64,000 bases of DNA from Paenibacillus lacisoli (GCF_030580655.1 NZ_JAUQTB010000001.1:496001-560000), one strand, 5' to 3'. Counted from the stretch's first letter, positions 17,945-28,267 are shown. Made by a program: numbers and translations. The notes: a model not told the origin generated them from the sequence alone.

Positions 17945-19351
17945 TTAGAACCATTGATGATGGAACACGCCTTCCTTGTCCACACGCTTAAATGTATGCG
18001 CCCCAAAATAATCACGCTGCGCCTGCAGCAGGTTAGCCGGCAGACGCTCTGTACGGTAGCTGTCATAGTAAGAAAGTGCACTTGAGAAGCCTGGAACCGG
18101 AATCCCTTGAGATACCGCTGCGGAGATCACCTCACGCCAAGCGGATTGATAGGACTCGACCACATTCTGGAAATATGGATCAAGCAGCAGATTCTTCAGG
18201 GCCGGCTCCCGGTCATACGCATCCTTGATATTCTGCAGGAACTGAGAGCGGATAATACAGCCGCCGCGGAAAATCATAGCGATGTTGCCGTATTTGAGAT
18301 CCCAGCCATATTCATCGGAAGCAGCACGCATTTGGGCGAACCCTTGCGCATACGAAACGATTTTACTTGCGAAAAGTGCCCGGCGCACATTCTCAATGAA
18401 CTGCTCCCGGTCACCGTCAAACGGCTTCACTTCAGGCCCATTTAGAATCTTGCTGGCTGCAACCCGCTCTTCTTTCATTGCGGAGAGGAAACGGGAGAAA
18501 ACCGACTCTGTAATCATGGACAGGGGCACACCCAGATCGAGCGCGCTTTGGCTTGTCCATTTGCCTGTTCCCTTCTGACCGGCTGCGTCCAGGATCACAT
18601 CGACCATCGGCTTGCCGGTGTCCGGATCTGTTTTGGAGAAAATATCTGCTGTTATCTCGATCAGATAGCTGTCGAGCTCCCCCTTGTTCCAATCCGAGAA
18701 AATACGGTGCAGCTCTTCCGTCTCGAGACCAAGCACAGATTGGAGCAGGTGGTAAGCTTCGCCGATCAGCTGCATATCACCATATTCAATTCCGTTATGC
18801 ACCATCTTGACATAATGACCTGCCCCATCCGGTCCGATATACGTACAGCATGGATCACCGTTAACATGGGCCGAAATGGCCGTCAGAATCGGCTCTACCA
18901 GCTTGTACGCGCTTTCCTGTCCGCCCGGCATAATGGCAGGGCCTTTCAGTGCGCCTTCTTCACCGCCCGATACCCCGGTTCCGATGAAGCGGAAGCCCTT
19001 CTCTTCGAGCTCTTTGCTGCGACGCTGAGTGTCAGGGAAGTAAGCGTTGCCGCCGTCAATAATAATGTCGCCTTCATCCAGGTACGGAATCAGCTGTTCA
19101 ATCGTTGCATCTGTTGCCGGACCAGCTTGTACCATAATAAGAATCTTGCGCGGGGTTTCCAGCGAATGAACAAATTCCTCGACAGAGAAAGTACCTGTCA
19201 AATTTTTGCCTTTCGCTTCTTCCAGCAAGTCATGCGTTTTTTGAGGAGAGCGGTTAAATACCGAAACCGTAAAGCCCTTGCTTTCAATGTTGAGAGCCAA
19301 ATTTTTGCCCATAACGGCCAGGCCTACTACACCAATCTGCTGTTTTGCCAT
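17945..19351 (-). CDS. gndA: 6-phosphogluconate dehydrogenase, NADP-dependent, decarboxylating
   Basis: Oxidatively decarboxylates 6-phosphogluconate to ribulose-5-phosphate in the pentose phosphate pathway. The Rossmann motif [15 protein letters not shown] and the cofactor-selecting VFNRSPQKT (Arg for the NADP phosphate) are at the N-terminus. The catalytic-domain signature GGxxALxGP-type text ([16 protein letters not shown]), [17 protein letters not shown], and C-terminal [17 protein letters not shown] follow. From the ATG at 19351, six bases after GAGG, it is 468 residues, matching Bacillus GndA (469). Confidence 0.97.
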   Translation of the reverse strand: MAKQQIGVVGLAVMGKNLALNIESKGFTVSVFNRSPQKTHDLLEEAKGKNLTGTFSVEEFVHSLETPRKILIMVQAGPATDATIEQLIPYLDEGDIIIDGGNAYFPDTQRRSKELEEKGFRFIGTGVSGGEEGALKGPAIMPGGQESAYKLVEPILTAISAHVNGDPCCTYIGPDGAGHYVKMVHNGIEYGDMQLIGEAYHLLQSVLGLETEELHRIFSDWNKGELDSYLIEITADIFSKTDPDTGKPMVDVILDAAGQKGTGKWTSQSALDLGVPLSMITESVFSRFLSAMKEERVAASKILNGPEVKPFDGDREQFIENVRRALFASKIVSYAQGFAQMRAASDEYGWDLKYGNIAMIFRGGCIIRSQFLQNIKDAYDREPALKNLLLDPYFQNVVESYQSAWREVISAAVSQGIPVPGFSSALSYYDSYRTERLPANLLQAQRDYFGAHTFKRVDKEGVFHHQWF

Positions 19352-19522
19352 CTGGTTCCTCATCCTTTGCATATAATTTGGTTTTATGCTGAATGCAATA
19401 CGACAAGTTTATTCTAAACCCTTTAACGGAAGAAGTGAACCCCGATGAAGCAGCCACGCAGAACAAAACACCCCAACAGATGAGGTGTTCTTCAAATTGT
19501 CACCGTTACCCGGGAACATTCT

Positions 19523-20122
19523 CTAGCCTTCCAGCATAAACAGCTGATGGGACAGCCGCTTCATTCGTTCTTTACTGGCGTGTACCGCTTCCTTGTCACA
19601 GGCCCGTATCGCTGTGCGCAGCTGATCCAGCTCCAGATCGATCTCAAGCCGCAGCAGCATAAGCCTGTTCTCGCCTTCATTCGAGTCGAACATCTCCTGC
19701 ATTTCCTCAGCGGAAAGTATTGGGCCCTTCTGGTACAAAATCCGGGTCTTGAAGCCGGACACCTCTACAAGCCGGATCACCTCTCCGAACAGAATGTTCT
19801 CTACCAGGATATGCTGTTCCTTGAAGCGTTTGACCACAGCATGTCCGCGTGTGTCATTGATCAGCTTTTCCAGCCATTCCGCCAGCTTCGGATCCCTGAT
19901 CATATAGTCACCGACCATCTTGTATTCCCCGTTCTTCATCTGCTGAAAGCGCAGCTTTACCAGCTTGCGACCTGTCCGGATCGATAGAATAAATGAAGCA
20001 TCATCTTCACTCCAGTACAGGGAATAACCCTCCTGAATCAAATCCTTGATCAACTGCTGGATATGCCGGCGGCTAAACCGGAGCTCCAAGTTGCAGTATT
20101 CCACTTCGCAGCCCTTGTTCAC
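19523..20122 (-). CDS. Conserved hypothetical protein
   Basis: 199 residues from a GTG at 20122 that sits six bases after a strong GGAGGAGGG. A longer in-frame ATG start at 20170 has no ribosome binding site. The N-terminal 80 residues look like an alpha/beta domain (SRRHIQQLIKDLIQEG). The C-terminal 70 residues are strongly helical and charged and could form a coiled coil. No signal peptide, membrane segment or catalytic motif was recognised. It is not obviously linked to gndA, and the gap to yktB is about 250 bases on the divergent side. Confidence 0.75.
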   Translation of the reverse strand: MNKGCEVEYCNLELRFSRRHIQQLIKDLIQEGYSLYWSEDDASFILSIRTGRKLVKLRFQQMKNGEYKMVGDYMIRDPKLAEWLEKLINDTRGHAVVKRFKEQHILVENILFGEVIRLVEVSGFKTRILYQKGPILSAEEMQEMFDSNEGENRLMLLRLEIDLELDQLRTAIRACDKEAVHASKERMKRLSHQLFMLEG

Positions 20123-20372
20123 GGCAATCCCTCCTCCGCACCGGATATTGGCGATAACGGCAAGCTTCATTGATTTTGCTTCTGTAATCTATTTTATACT
20201 TCATGTTATGTAAGCGTACTTGGTTTATTGCCTAATTTTGTGACTGGGGACAGGCAGCAGACCCGCCGGGCAGGACAACCTTCACGAAATCTTCTTCAAA
20301 CCCCCATAAAGACAGGCGGCAGGGATATGCTATAATCGGACCCATAATCAGAGAAAACAGGGGGAAGTTAAC

Positions 20373-20999
20373 GTGACTGCTTTTACCGGATTTGATCAAA
20401 AAGACTTTGATGTATTTGAAATCCCCGGCTTGGAGCCGCGCATGGAAGTGCTCATCGAACGGGTACGTCCGAAGCTGGAGCAGCTGGGGGCCGAGCTGGC
20501 GCCCTTCCTGAGTGAACTCAGCGGGGAACCGATGTATGTCCATGTGGCCAAGCATGCCCGCCGTACGGTGAATCCGCCCAAGGATACCTGGGTCGCATGG
20601 GCCTCGGCGAAGCGCGGCTATAAGGCCCTGCCGCATTTTGAAGTTGGGATGTTTGCAACTCATGTATTTGTCATATTCGCCATCATTTACGAGAGCCCGA
20701 ACAAAACGACATTCGCCGAAGGATTAGACAAGAAGCTTCAGACGATCCGCAAGGAGCTTCCTTCCAACTTCTACTGGTCCATGGATCATATGTCTCCCGA
20801 AGGCTTGATCCACGGGAAAATGGAGGATCAGGACTTCCAGAAAATGATCGACAAGCTGCGCAGCGTGAAAAAAGCCGAGGTCATGTGCGGCCTGCGTATT
20901 AACGCCGGTGAAGATGTGCTGAAGGATGGCGAACAACTGCTGGAGACCATCCGCAATACCTTCAAAAAGCTGACACCGCTATATCAGATAGCTTTTTAG
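20373..20999 (+). CDS. yktB: DUF1054 family protein YktB
   Basis: 208 residues beginning at a GTG preceded by AGGGGGAA. The family opening FTGFDQKDFDVFEIPGLEPRM and the interior AWASAKRGYKALPHFEVG are typical of YktB/DUF1054, a conserved cytoplasmic Firmicutes family of unknown role. It is about full length for the family. The next gene starts 62 bases downstream; a shared transcript is possible. Confidence 0.9.
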   Translation: MTAFTGFDQKDFDVFEIPGLEPRMEVLIERVRPKLEQLGAELAPFLSELSGEPMYVHVAKHARRTVNPPKDTWVAWASAKRGYKALPHFEVGMFATHVFVIFAIIYESPNKTTFAEGLDKKLQTIRKELPSNFYWSMDHMSPEGLIHGKMEDQDFQKMIDKLRSVKKAEVMCGLRINAGEDVLKDGEQLLETIRNTFKKLTPLYQIAF

Positions 21000-21061
21000 C
21001 ATCATCATGAGATAAAATGGAAACGGTTAGTCATTAAAATTTTTTTGAAGGAGGATAAGCC

Positions 21062-23071
21062 ATGAACAGCAGCACACGTAAAATCACGGCAGAAGACTTG
21101 TACAAGCTATCTTGGGTGGAGAGCCCGGTGCTATCTCCGCGTGACGGCAGCATTGCTTATGTCTCCAAGGTTGTATCCAAGGATCAGGACGGCTACCGTT
21201 CCCACATCCGCCTTATTAGCGGCGGCAGCCGGCAGGACCGCCCTTTCACTTCGGGAGAGCATGACTCGGCTCCGGCCTGGTCACCGGACGGGACCATCCT
21301 GGCGTTTCTGCGCAAAAAGAATGAGGCCGTCCAGGTCTGGTTCCTTCAGGCAGATGGCGGCGAAGCCCGGCCTATAACCGATCTGAAGCATGGCGTCTCT
21401 GCATTCAAATGGTCTCCGGACGGCAAGCAGCTGCTGCTTCGTGCTTCCGCGGCCGACTCAGAGGAAGAGCAGGAAGAGAATAAGGATGAGAAGAGCAAAA
21501 ATGAGGCCAAAGACATCGTTGTCGACCGCATCCGCTATAAATCCGATGGTGCAGGCCTGTGGAACGGCCGACGCTCCCATCTCTTCATCTGGCATATTGA
21601 AGCGTCCCAATCCACGCCGCTGACCCGCGGTAATTATGACATTTCGTTCTTCGCCTGGTCTCCGGACGGCAGACAGGTTGCATTCACTTCCGACATTGTG
21701 GAAGACGGCAGCCGTAATCCGGACTTGAGCCTCTTCAACGAACTCTACATCGTTCAGGCGGACGGCAGCGGCCGCAGGCAGCTGACACAGGGCGGGCTGT
21801 CGATCGGCCCGATTGCCTTCACACCGGATGGCGAAAAGATTCTGATGCTGGCAGACAACCTTTCCCATGGATTTGCGACCTTGTCCCGAATCCAGCTTAT
21901 CTCTGCTGCAGGCGGTGAGATACGCCAGCTCTACAGCGATATGGACGTTCAGCTCGGTCATGCTGCAGTCAGTGATATGAGGGCTGCTGCAGGAACGCCT
22001 CCCCTTTTCAGCCGCGACGGGCGTTCTGTCTATCTTCAGACCACCAGGGAAGGCAGTGTACAGATTGTTCAGTTTGCGTTGGATGGCTCAGGCAGTGAAG
22101 TGATCGTCGGCGGTGAGCGGGAAGTCTATCAGTTTGATGTCAGTGCTCAAGGTGACCTCGTCTATGCCGCCGCAGATCCGCTTCAGCCTGGCGATCTGTT
22201 CTTCCGGGCTTCTGGACAAGCGGAAGAGGAAAGACTCACGAACTGTAATGCCAAGCTGTTCGAGGAACTGGAGCTGAGTGTACCCGAGACCTTCTGGTTC
22301 ACGACCTCGGACGGCTGGGACATTCAGGGCTGGATGATGAAGCCGGTTGGCTTCAAGGAAGGAAGTAAGGTGCCCGCTGTGCTGGAGATTCATGGTGGAC
22401 CTCAGGCGATGTATGGACATACCTTTATGCATGAGTTCCAGCTGATTGCCGCCGCTGGATATGCGGTATTCTATACCAACCCGCGCGGCGGCCACGGTTA
22501 CGGTCAGGTGCATGTCAATACCGTTCGCGGTGATTACGGCGGGCGTGACTACCAGGACGTCATGGAGTCTGTGGACTATGTTCTCTCCGCTTATGACTTT
22601 GTGGACGGTGACCGCCTCTCCGTAACCGGCGGCAGCTACGGCGGCTTCATGACCAACTGGATCGTCGGACATACCGACAGGTTCAAGGCAGCGGTGACCC
22701 AGCGTTCCATCTGCAACTGGCTTTCCTTCTACGGCGTAAGTGATATTGGCTACTACTTTACCGAGGACCAGATCTGGGGCAATCCTTGGGAGGATTTCAA
22801 GAAACTGTGGAAGCATTCCCCGATCGCTTATGTTAACGAGGTAAATACGCCTCTGCTCATTCTTCACGGGGAACAGGATCTGCGCTGTCCGGTGGAACAG
22901 GGTGAGCAGCTGTTCGTTGCCTTGAAGCGGCTGGGCAAGGAGACACAGTTCGTACGCTTCCCGGGTGCGGACCACAACCTGTCCCGCAGCGGACATCCGC
23001 AGCTTCGGGTGAAGCGTCTCAACCATATCGTCCGCTGGTTCAATGAACATATTGTCAAATTATCGGAATAA
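21062..23071 (+). CDS. S9 family serine peptidase (acylaminoacyl-peptidase/prolyl oligopeptidase type)
   Basis: 669 residues. The N-terminal 400 are a beta-propeller with repeated WSPDG blades (PAWSPDGTILAF, FKWSPDGKQLLL, FAWSPDGRQVAF). The C-terminal alpha/beta-hydrolase carries the nucleophile in GGSYGGFMTNW, the Asp in LHGEQDLRCP and the His in FPGADHNLSRSG. These enzymes clip short peptides or N-acylated residues, with the propeller filtering substrates by size. There is no signal peptide, so it acts in the cytoplasm. AAGGAGGA precedes the ATG. It is similar in plan to Bacillus YuxL. Confidence 0.95.
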   Translation: MNSSTRKITAEDLYKLSWVESPVLSPRDGSIAYVSKVVSKDQDGYRSHIRLISGGSRQDRPFTSGEHDSAPAWSPDGTILAFLRKKNEAVQVWFLQADGGEARPITDLKHGVSAFKWSPDGKQLLLRASAADSEEEQEENKDEKSKNEAKDIVVDRIRYKSDGAGLWNGRRSHLFIWHIEASQSTPLTRGNYDISFFAWSPDGRQVAFTSDIVEDGSRNPDLSLFNELYIVQADGSGRRQLTQGGLSIGPIAFTPDGEKILMLADNLSHGFATLSRIQLISAAGGEIRQLYSDMDVQLGHAAVSDMRAAAGTPPLFSRDGRSVYLQTTREGSVQIVQFALDGSGSEVIVGGEREVYQFDVSAQGDLVYAAADPLQPGDLFFRASGQAEEERLTNCNAKLFEELELSVPETFWFTTSDGWDIQGWMMKPVGFKEGSKVPAVLEIHGGPQAMYGHTFMHEFQLIAAAGYAVFYTNPRGGHGYGQVHVNTVRGDYGGRDYQDVMESVDYVLSAYDFVDGDRLSVTGGSYGGFMTNWIVGHTDRFKAAVTQRSICNWLSFYGVSDIGYYFTEDQIWGNPWEDFKKLWKHSPIAYVNEVNTPLLILHGEQDLRCPVEQGEQLFVALKRLGKETQFVRFPGADHNLSRSGHPQLRVKRLNHIVRWFNEHIVKLSE

Positions 23072-23092
23072 TTGAACATTATCTGTTTATAG

Positions 23093-23135
23093 CAAAAGCC
23101 TCTCTTCCCTTTAACAAGGAAGAGAGGCTTTTGCA
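23093..23135. terminator. Bidirectional terminator between the peptidase and MFS genes
   Basis: A near-perfect stem GCAAAAGCCTCTCTTCC / GGAAGAGAGGCTTTTGC serves the two convergent genes. Confidence 0.85.
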
Positions 23136-23150
23136 TGCTGTATCTGAAGA

Positions 23151-24455
23151 TCAGGCCGTACGGTCCCTGCGCCGGGTAAGTGTAAGGTGACTGAGCAGCA
23201 GCAGCCACATCACAATTCCGCTCGCCATAAAAGGTACGGTATGCCCCAGCTTGTCCCAGAGAAGGCCGGATACAATTGGTCCGACGACCATACCAGAGCC
23301 CTGCAGGGTCAGGAAGAAGCCCCAGACAGCCCCCCGCTCTCCTTTGGGAACGAGACCTGCCACGAAGGTGTTCCATGCCGGCAGAATCATGGCATAGCCG
23401 AGACCCACCAGGCTGACGAGCAGAAACACCAGCGGCAGGGAGCGCACCAGGGCGAATACGAAAAGTGCACATCCCGCGAACAGGAAGCCGATATTCAGAA
23501 ATACTCTCGTTCCGAAGCGGTCCACAAGCTTCCCGAACGGAATCAGTGCCAGCATGGTCAGACCGCCTCCTACAATTAACAGCAAACTGTACATATTGGG
23601 CGAAATCCCCAGCTCGGTCCGGGTATACAGCGTAATGACCGGACTCAGCAGACCAATGACAAATGACTGCATAAATAAAGATGGATAAACCAGCGGGCTC
23701 AATTTGAGTGTTCCGCGAATATACTGCATCGTGCCTGACACACTGCGTTTAAGCTTCCTTAGCTGAGCGTTAATGGAGAACGGTGGACCCGCTTGAGCCG
23801 GCTCTGCAGATGCCGCGTTAGCATCTGCTGCCTTCCCCCGGACACGGCCCGGGAGCAGCAGGCTGATTAGGATCATTACAATGCTGCTGCCGATCAACAC
23901 CAAGAATATCGTGCGGTAGTTCTGACTGGTATGGGCCAGCAGGTAGTTCATAACGATGGGGCCAAGACCCGTGCCGCCGAGCGCCGCAATCTCCAGGGTA
24001 CCCATAGCTGCTCCATTGCTGTTATTGGGACCCGAGATTTCGGTCGTTCCGGTCATGACACACGGCCACAGCGGCGACGTGCCCACGCCCAGAACCAGAC
24101 AGGAGAGAATCAGCCAACCCGCTCCGGAGGTGAAGGTAATCAGCAATACGGATATCAGTGTAAAAGCAAGTGCAGCCGCCATCGTTCCCCGATAGCCCAG
24201 CCGTTCGGCTGCCCAGCCAGACGGGGCTCTGAACAGATTATCTCCCAGATATTGAAGGGAGAATGCAACGCCTATGACACCAGCCGTTAATCCGAGTACA
24301 TCACCCATATACACCGGCAGCACGGCAACCAGGAGCGAGCCTTTGAGAAATTCTACCAGAAAAACAATGCTCCATAATTCGATAAAAAACGGGGACAGCA
24401 GCCTGCGTCGTTCATTCATACCATTGGAAGACCTGTGTTGACGTTCCTGTTTCAT
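23151..24455 (-). CDS. MFS transporter
   Basis: 434 residues with about twelve hydrophobic segments in two halves, joined by a charged, Ala-rich central loop near residues 205-250. The conserved MFS loop 2-3 motif appears as GWAAERLGYRG and its second-half counterpart as GKLVDRFGTRV. It is similar to drug or sugar efflux pumps; the substrate cannot be read from sequence. The start at 24455 has a weak ribosome binding site, and an ATG at codon 13 is an alternative. Confidence 0.9.
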   Translation of the reverse strand: MKQERQHRSSNGMNERRRLLSPFFIELWSIVFLVEFLKGSLLVAVLPVYMGDVLGLTAGVIGVAFSLQYLGDNLFRAPSGWAAERLGYRGTMAAALAFTLISVLLITFTSGAGWLILSCLVLGVGTSPLWPCVMTGTTEISGPNNSNGAAMGTLEIAALGGTGLGPIVMNYLLAHTSQNYRTIFLVLIGSSIVMILISLLLPGRVRGKAADANAASAEPAQAGPPFSINAQLRKLKRSVSGTMQYIRGTLKLSPLVYPSLFMQSFVIGLLSPVITLYTRTELGISPNMYSLLLIVGGGLTMLALIPFGKLVDRFGTRVFLNIGFLFAGCALFVFALVRSLPLVFLLVSLVGLGYAMILPAWNTFVAGLVPKGERGAVWGFFLTLQGSGMVVGPIVSGLLWDKLGHTVPFMASGIVMWLLLLSHLTLTRRRDRTA

Positions 24456-24552
24456 CCGTTTTCACATCCCACGCATCATTGTTTGCCGTTCATGGTATAT
24501 TCACATTATTGCCTCAGGACGACAGAAACTTACAGTGTCCTTCATATCTTGC

Positions 24553-24580
24553 TTGCAATCCGTCCCTAATTTGCTATACT
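24553..24580 (+). promoter_or_regulatory. Candidate promoter of the arginine decarboxylase gene
   Basis: TTGCAA (24553-24558) and TATACT (24575-24580) with a 16-base spacer, about 75 bases before the start. Confidence 0.5.
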
Positions 24581-24655
24581 CTATTTTGTTTGAATTGAAA
24601 CCATCTATCAGATTTACCCCAATATCAAAAATAACAACTCCAAAAACGAAAGGTT

Positions 24656-26143
24656 GTGACAACGCCCATGGATCACCACCGTACTCCGCTCTTTACCGCG
24701 CTGAGACAGCACGCAGAGAGCAATCCGGTACAATTTCACATCCCGGGACACAAAAAAGGAATGGGAACTGACAAGGAATTTCGCGAATTTATCGGGGATA
24801 ATGCCCTTTCCATAGATCTGATCAATATCGCGCCTCTCGATGATCTCCATCAGCCTACAGCCGTAATTAAGGAGGCGCAACAGCTTGCCGCCGACGCATT
24901 TGGTGCAGACTACACCTACTTCAGCGTGCAGGGTACCAGCGGAGCCATTATGACCATGATTCTTACGGTGTGCTCTCCTGGCGACAAAATCATCGTTCCA
25001 CGCAACGTACACAAATCCATCCTATCGGCCATTATCTTCGCCGGAGCGAAGCCGATCTTCGTCTCCCCGGCCCGTGATGAGAATTTGGGTATCGATCACG
25101 GAATTACGACGACCTCCGTCCAGCACGCGCTTGAGCGCCACCCGGATGCGAAGGGCGTCGTTGTCATTAATCCGACCTATTTCGGTGTCTGTGCGAACTT
25201 GAAAGAAATCGTCGATCTGGCTCACAGCTACGATGTTCCTGTTCTCGTTGACGAGGCGCACGGTGTGCTGATTCACTTCCACCCCGAGCTGCCGATGTCG
25301 GCGATGGAAGCCGGTGCTGATATGGCCGCTACTAGCGTGCACAAGCTGGGCGGGTCCATGACACAGAGCTCTGTACTGAATGTTAACACCAAAAACGGTT
25401 TTGTGAATCCGCAGCGGGTTCAGACCATCATCAGTATGCTGACAACAACCTCTACTTCCTATATTTTGCTTGCTTCCCTGGATACCTCCAGACGGAACCT
25501 TGCACTGAACGGATACGAAATGGCCGACCGTGCTATCAGGCTGGCTCAGGAGGCCCGCCGTGAGATTAATGAGATCGATGGTCTCTACTGCTTCGGTCAA
25601 GACATTCTTGGCGGTGAAGCCACCTATGACTACGATCCAACCAAAGTAACGATTCATGTCCGACACCTGGGCATTACCGGCTACGAAGCTGAGAACTGGC
25701 TGCGCGAGCATTTTAATCTTGAAGTTGAGATGAGCGACATGTACAACATTCTCTGCCTGGTAACCCCTGGGGATAACGAGGATACGATCCAGATTCTCCT
25801 GACGGCGCTCCGCAAGCTGTCCGAGACCTTCCATCTGGTCAATCAGGCCCATGAACTGGTGGTCAAAATCCCGGAAATCCCGCTGCTGGCGCTCATTCCG
25901 CGTGATGCCTTTTATGGTGATACGGAGATTATTCCATTCAAGGAGTCTGCCGGACGCATTATTGCTGAATTTATTTATGTCTATCCTCCTGGTATTCCGA
26001 TTCTCCTGCCGGGAGAAGTCATTTCGCAGGATAACATTGATTATATTATGGAACACGTGGAAGTCGGCCTGCCTGTAAAGGGACCTGAAGACCGCAGTGT
26101 GCAATATGTCAAAGTCATCAGTGAAGCGGACCCGATTATCTAA
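24656..26143 (+). CDS. speA: Arginine decarboxylase (PLP, fold III aspartate-aminotransferase type)
   Basis: Decarboxylates arginine to agmatine, entry to putrescine and spermidine. Very similar to B. subtilis SpeA: QFHIPGHKKGMGTD near residue 28, FSVQGTSGAIMTM, VDEAHG with the cofactor-binding Asp, and the PLP Lys in ATSVHKLGGSMTQSS near residue 231. Lysine or ornithine decarboxylases of this fold are alternatives. The start is ambiguous: the GTG at 24656 sits too close to AAAGG, while the ATG at 24668 (MDHHRTPLF) aligns exactly with the B. subtilis N-terminus but is about 14 bases from it. Confidence 0.93.
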   Translation: MTTPMDHHRTPLFTALRQHAESNPVQFHIPGHKKGMGTDKEFREFIGDNALSIDLINIAPLDDLHQPTAVIKEAQQLAADAFGADYTYFSVQGTSGAIMTMILTVCSPGDKIIVPRNVHKSILSAIIFAGAKPIFVSPARDENLGIDHGITTTSVQHALERHPDAKGVVVINPTYFGVCANLKEIVDLAHSYDVPVLVDEAHGVLIHFHPELPMSAMEAGADMAATSVHKLGGSMTQSSVLNVNTKNGFVNPQRVQTIISMLTTTSTSYILLASLDTSRRNLALNGYEMADRAIRLAQEARREINEIDGLYCFGQDILGGEATYDYDPTKVTIHVRHLGITGYEAENWLREHFNLEVEMSDMYNILCLVTPGDNEDTIQILLTALRKLSETFHLVNQAHELVVKIPEIPLLALIPRDAFYGDTEIIPFKESAGRIIAEFIYVYPPGIPILLPGEVISQDNIDYIMEHVEVGLPVKGPEDRSVQYVKVISEADPII

Positions 26144-26160
26144 ATGATTCTAATAGATCC

Positions 26161-26192
26161 ACAGACCAGGCCATTGCGGCCTGGTCTGTTTT
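26161..26192 (+). terminator. Terminator of speA
   Basis: An ACAGACCAGGCC / GGCCTGGTCTGT stem around a short loop, followed by TTTT. Confidence 0.85.
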
Positions 26193-26242
26193 GCTGTGTG
26201 TGCAAAGAACGCCCTCCCTATAAATCACATCTATGGCACGAC

Positions 26243-26270
26243 GAAAAAGAGCCCCCTTAAGGGAGCTCTT
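26243..26270 (-). terminator. Terminator of the DUF1292 gene
   Basis: Stem AGAGCTCCCTT / AAGGGGGCTCT, then TTTTTC in the minus direction. Confidence 0.8.
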
Positions 26271-26299
26271 CAGGATGCCGGTCTGCACCGGAGAAGCAA

Positions 26300-26605
26300 T
26301 TATTCGTGCTCAGCTACAAGCTGGTTGTAGGCTTCTTCCACACGATTCCATTCTGCTTCGTCTTCAATATTTACAAGCACCGTTTCTCCGTCTTCTTCTT
26401 CCACACGCAGAATGATGCCGTCAGATTCAGGGTTATCGCGTTCCAGCAGGATGGCATATACACTCTCAGCCACGTCGAACGTTTCGATCAGAACCATATC
26501 GACGTCATTGCCTTCCTCATCTGTCAGAGTTACGACAATCTCTTCGTGATCATGATCGTGGTCGTGAGCATGGTCATGTCCTTGCTCATGTTTGTGATCG
26601 CTCAT
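26300..26605 (-). CDS. DUF1292 family protein (YrzB-like) with His/Asp-rich N-terminus
   Basis: 101 residues. The body from residue 22 (EIVVTLTDEEGNDVDMVLIETFDV) is the acidic DUF1292 domain, usually found near the ruvX-like genes in Firmicutes. The first 21 residues are an alternating His-Asp run (HDHAHDHDHDHEE), which is longer than I expect for the family and could bind divalent metals. GAGG precedes the ATG at a good distance. The gene is monocistronic here. Function is unknown. Confidence 0.85.
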   Translation of the reverse strand: MSDHKHEQGHDHAHDHDHDHEEIVVTLTDEEGNDVDMVLIETFDVAESVYAILLERDNPESDGIILRVEEEDGETVLVNIEDEAEWNRVEEAYNQLVAEHE

Positions 26606-26688
26606 GGGAATACCTCGCTTTAAATTGGATTGTTGCTACTGGGGTATCTTAACATTTTCCATGCTACAAATCAATTTGTATTCACCTA

Positions 26689-27243
26689 TTAGTCAAGCGC
26701 CGTGATGACCTTCTCCGCGATAAGAATATACCCGCTGTCCTTATCTTCCTTCATATAGAAACCAACCTTGTACTTGCCTGTTGTCTTGAAGTCATACGTG
26801 AAGTCGTACGTGCGGAACCAGAAATTATCCTTGTCCAGATTACTCGTGTCCTGGGACTGAATATCCTTCACATTACCGCCAGGATCTGTAATCGTCACTT
26901 TCACGCCTGCAATGTCGGTCTTCAGGTTATCCACCTGACTGAGTACATTAAACTTCAGCTTGCCCTTGTTCACATTGCCGAAAATGGTATCCCCTTTAAA
27001 CAGCGCAATATGTACATTGGGTTTGTAAAAGGTTACTTTGCCTGCAGCCGAGTTAAAGTTGGCGATTCCATTAAACTCCCGCACCGGCACATACGTCCTG
27101 CCGTTAATAATGTAACCTCCGTCACTGACTTCTTCTCCGTTGATCAATACCCGGATTTTCTCGTTCAAGGAATCCGCGAAGAGCACGGTACTGCTCATCA
27201 GCATGATTGCGATGACACAAATTAGAATTCTTTTCCACTTCAT
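26689..27243 (-). CDS. Secreted stalk-domain (copper-amine-oxidase-N-like) protein
   Basis: 184 residues with an N-terminal signal peptide (residues 1-23, cleaved after LFADS or nearby). The segment IRVLINGEEVSDGGYIINGRTYVPVREF is the short beta motif called copper amine oxidase N-terminal or stalk domain, common in secreted Paenibacillus proteins. The C-terminal 100 residues look like a beta-sandwich. No catalytic residues were identified. It is likely extracytoplasmic. A plain surface-protein role is inference. Confidence 0.8.
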   Translation of the reverse strand: MKWKRILICVIAIMLMSSTVLFADSLNEKIRVLINGEEVSDGGYIINGRTYVPVREFNGIANFNSAAGKVTFYKPNVHIALFKGDTIFGNVNKGKLKFNVLSQVDNLKTDIAGVKVTITDPGGNVKDIQSQDTSNLDKDNFWFRTYDFTYDFKTTGKYKVGFYMKEDKDSGYILIAEKVITALD

Positions 27244-27497
27244 ATCTTAGGAGTCCCTCCATCTGTATCCTGTCGCAGCGTCTTGATTTAAACCTCTCAC
27301 CATAGTTTTCTTCACCAGAACGCCCGTTGTAAGTGTATACTAGGAATCGCCGTACAAGTTGCGCTGGAACAGTTGATTTTTTACAATTGAATTTCAGTTA
27401 GCCGCTTGTTAGCGCTTCCTGCTGTAAGCATGTTAAAATTTCCTTGATTGCATTTAAACCAAATGATAACCCCATACTCATACCGGAGGTGTTCTGA

Positions 27498-28262
27498 TTG
27501 ACACTGAAACTGCAGATGCTGGGAACTGGAGATGCCTTTGCCAAAACCTACTATAACAACAATGCGCTGTTTATGAGCGATACAGCCCGTCTATTGGTGG
27601 ATTGTGGCACTACAGCTCCGATTTCGTTACATCAGCTGGGGTATTCTTTTCAGGATCTGGATGCGGTACTGATCACCCATATTCATGCCGATCATGTTGG
27701 AGGACTGGAGGAGCTTGCCTTTCAGATGAGATTCGTACACCAGCGCAGGCCTGTGCTCTACATTGCCGAGACACTGATTCAGCCGCTGTGGGAACATACG
27801 CTGAAGGGCGGTATATTCCAGCAGGGAATCATTGAATCGATCAATGACGTGTTCGAGGTTCGTCCCCTTAAGCCAGGCAAGACGATAGAAGTTGTTCCAG
27901 GTATTTCAGTCGAGCTGTTCCCTACCCGGCACATACCGGGCAAAGACAGCTATTCGCTGTATGTGAATGAGCATATTTTCTATAGTGCCGATATGACCTT
28001 CAATCCGGAACTGTTGAACCAGCTTGTCGACCAACGCGGCTGTTCGCTGATTCTGCATGAATGCCAGCTGCAGGGCCGTGGCGAGGTGCATACGACTCTG
28101 GATGAGCTCAAGTCGCTGCCAGAGTCTGTCCGCAGACGGATGTATCTCATGCATTACAGTGACCGAATGGAGGAGCTGCGTGAATCAGCAGGAGATCTCC
28201 CCTTCTTGCGACAGCATGCTACCTATACCATCATGGATGACCAGTTGATTCCGGAACCATAA
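27498..28262 (+). CDS. MBL-fold metallo-hydrolase
   Basis: 254 residues beginning at TTG, nine bases after GGAGG. The zinc-binding motif is [10 protein letters not shown] near residue 61, with further metal ligands plausible at TRHIPG, SADMTF and LMHYSD. The plan resembles ribonuclease Z and related phosphodiesterases. The natural substrate is unknown. The 254-base gap upstream holds nothing recognised beyond a possible degenerate cre. Confidence 0.88.
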   Translation: MTLKLQMLGTGDAFAKTYYNNNALFMSDTARLLVDCGTTAPISLHQLGYSFQDLDAVLITHIHADHVGGLEELAFQMRFVHQRRPVLYIAETLIQPLWEHTLKGGIFQQGIIESINDVFEVRPLKPGKTIEVVPGISVELFPTRHIPGKDSYSLYVNEHIFYSADMTFNPELLNQLVDQRGCSLILHECQLQGRGEVHTTLDELKSLPESVRRRMYLMHYSDRMEELRESAGDLPFLRQHATYTIMDDQLIPEP

Positions 28263-28267
28263 ACAAA

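Noticed and set aside
22088-23050. 320-codon minus-strand frame opposite the S9 peptidase
   Set aside because: Shadow of the high-GC third codon position of the peptidase gene.
25022-26104. 360-codon minus-strand frame opposite speA
   Set aside because: Antisense shadow; speA is highly conserved and has its own promoter and terminator.
27408-27420. Possible cre site before the MBL hydrolase gene (TGTTAGCGCTTCC region)
   Set aside because: Only 12 of 14 consensus bases, with the final A replaced by T, and no metabolic reason to expect CcpA control.
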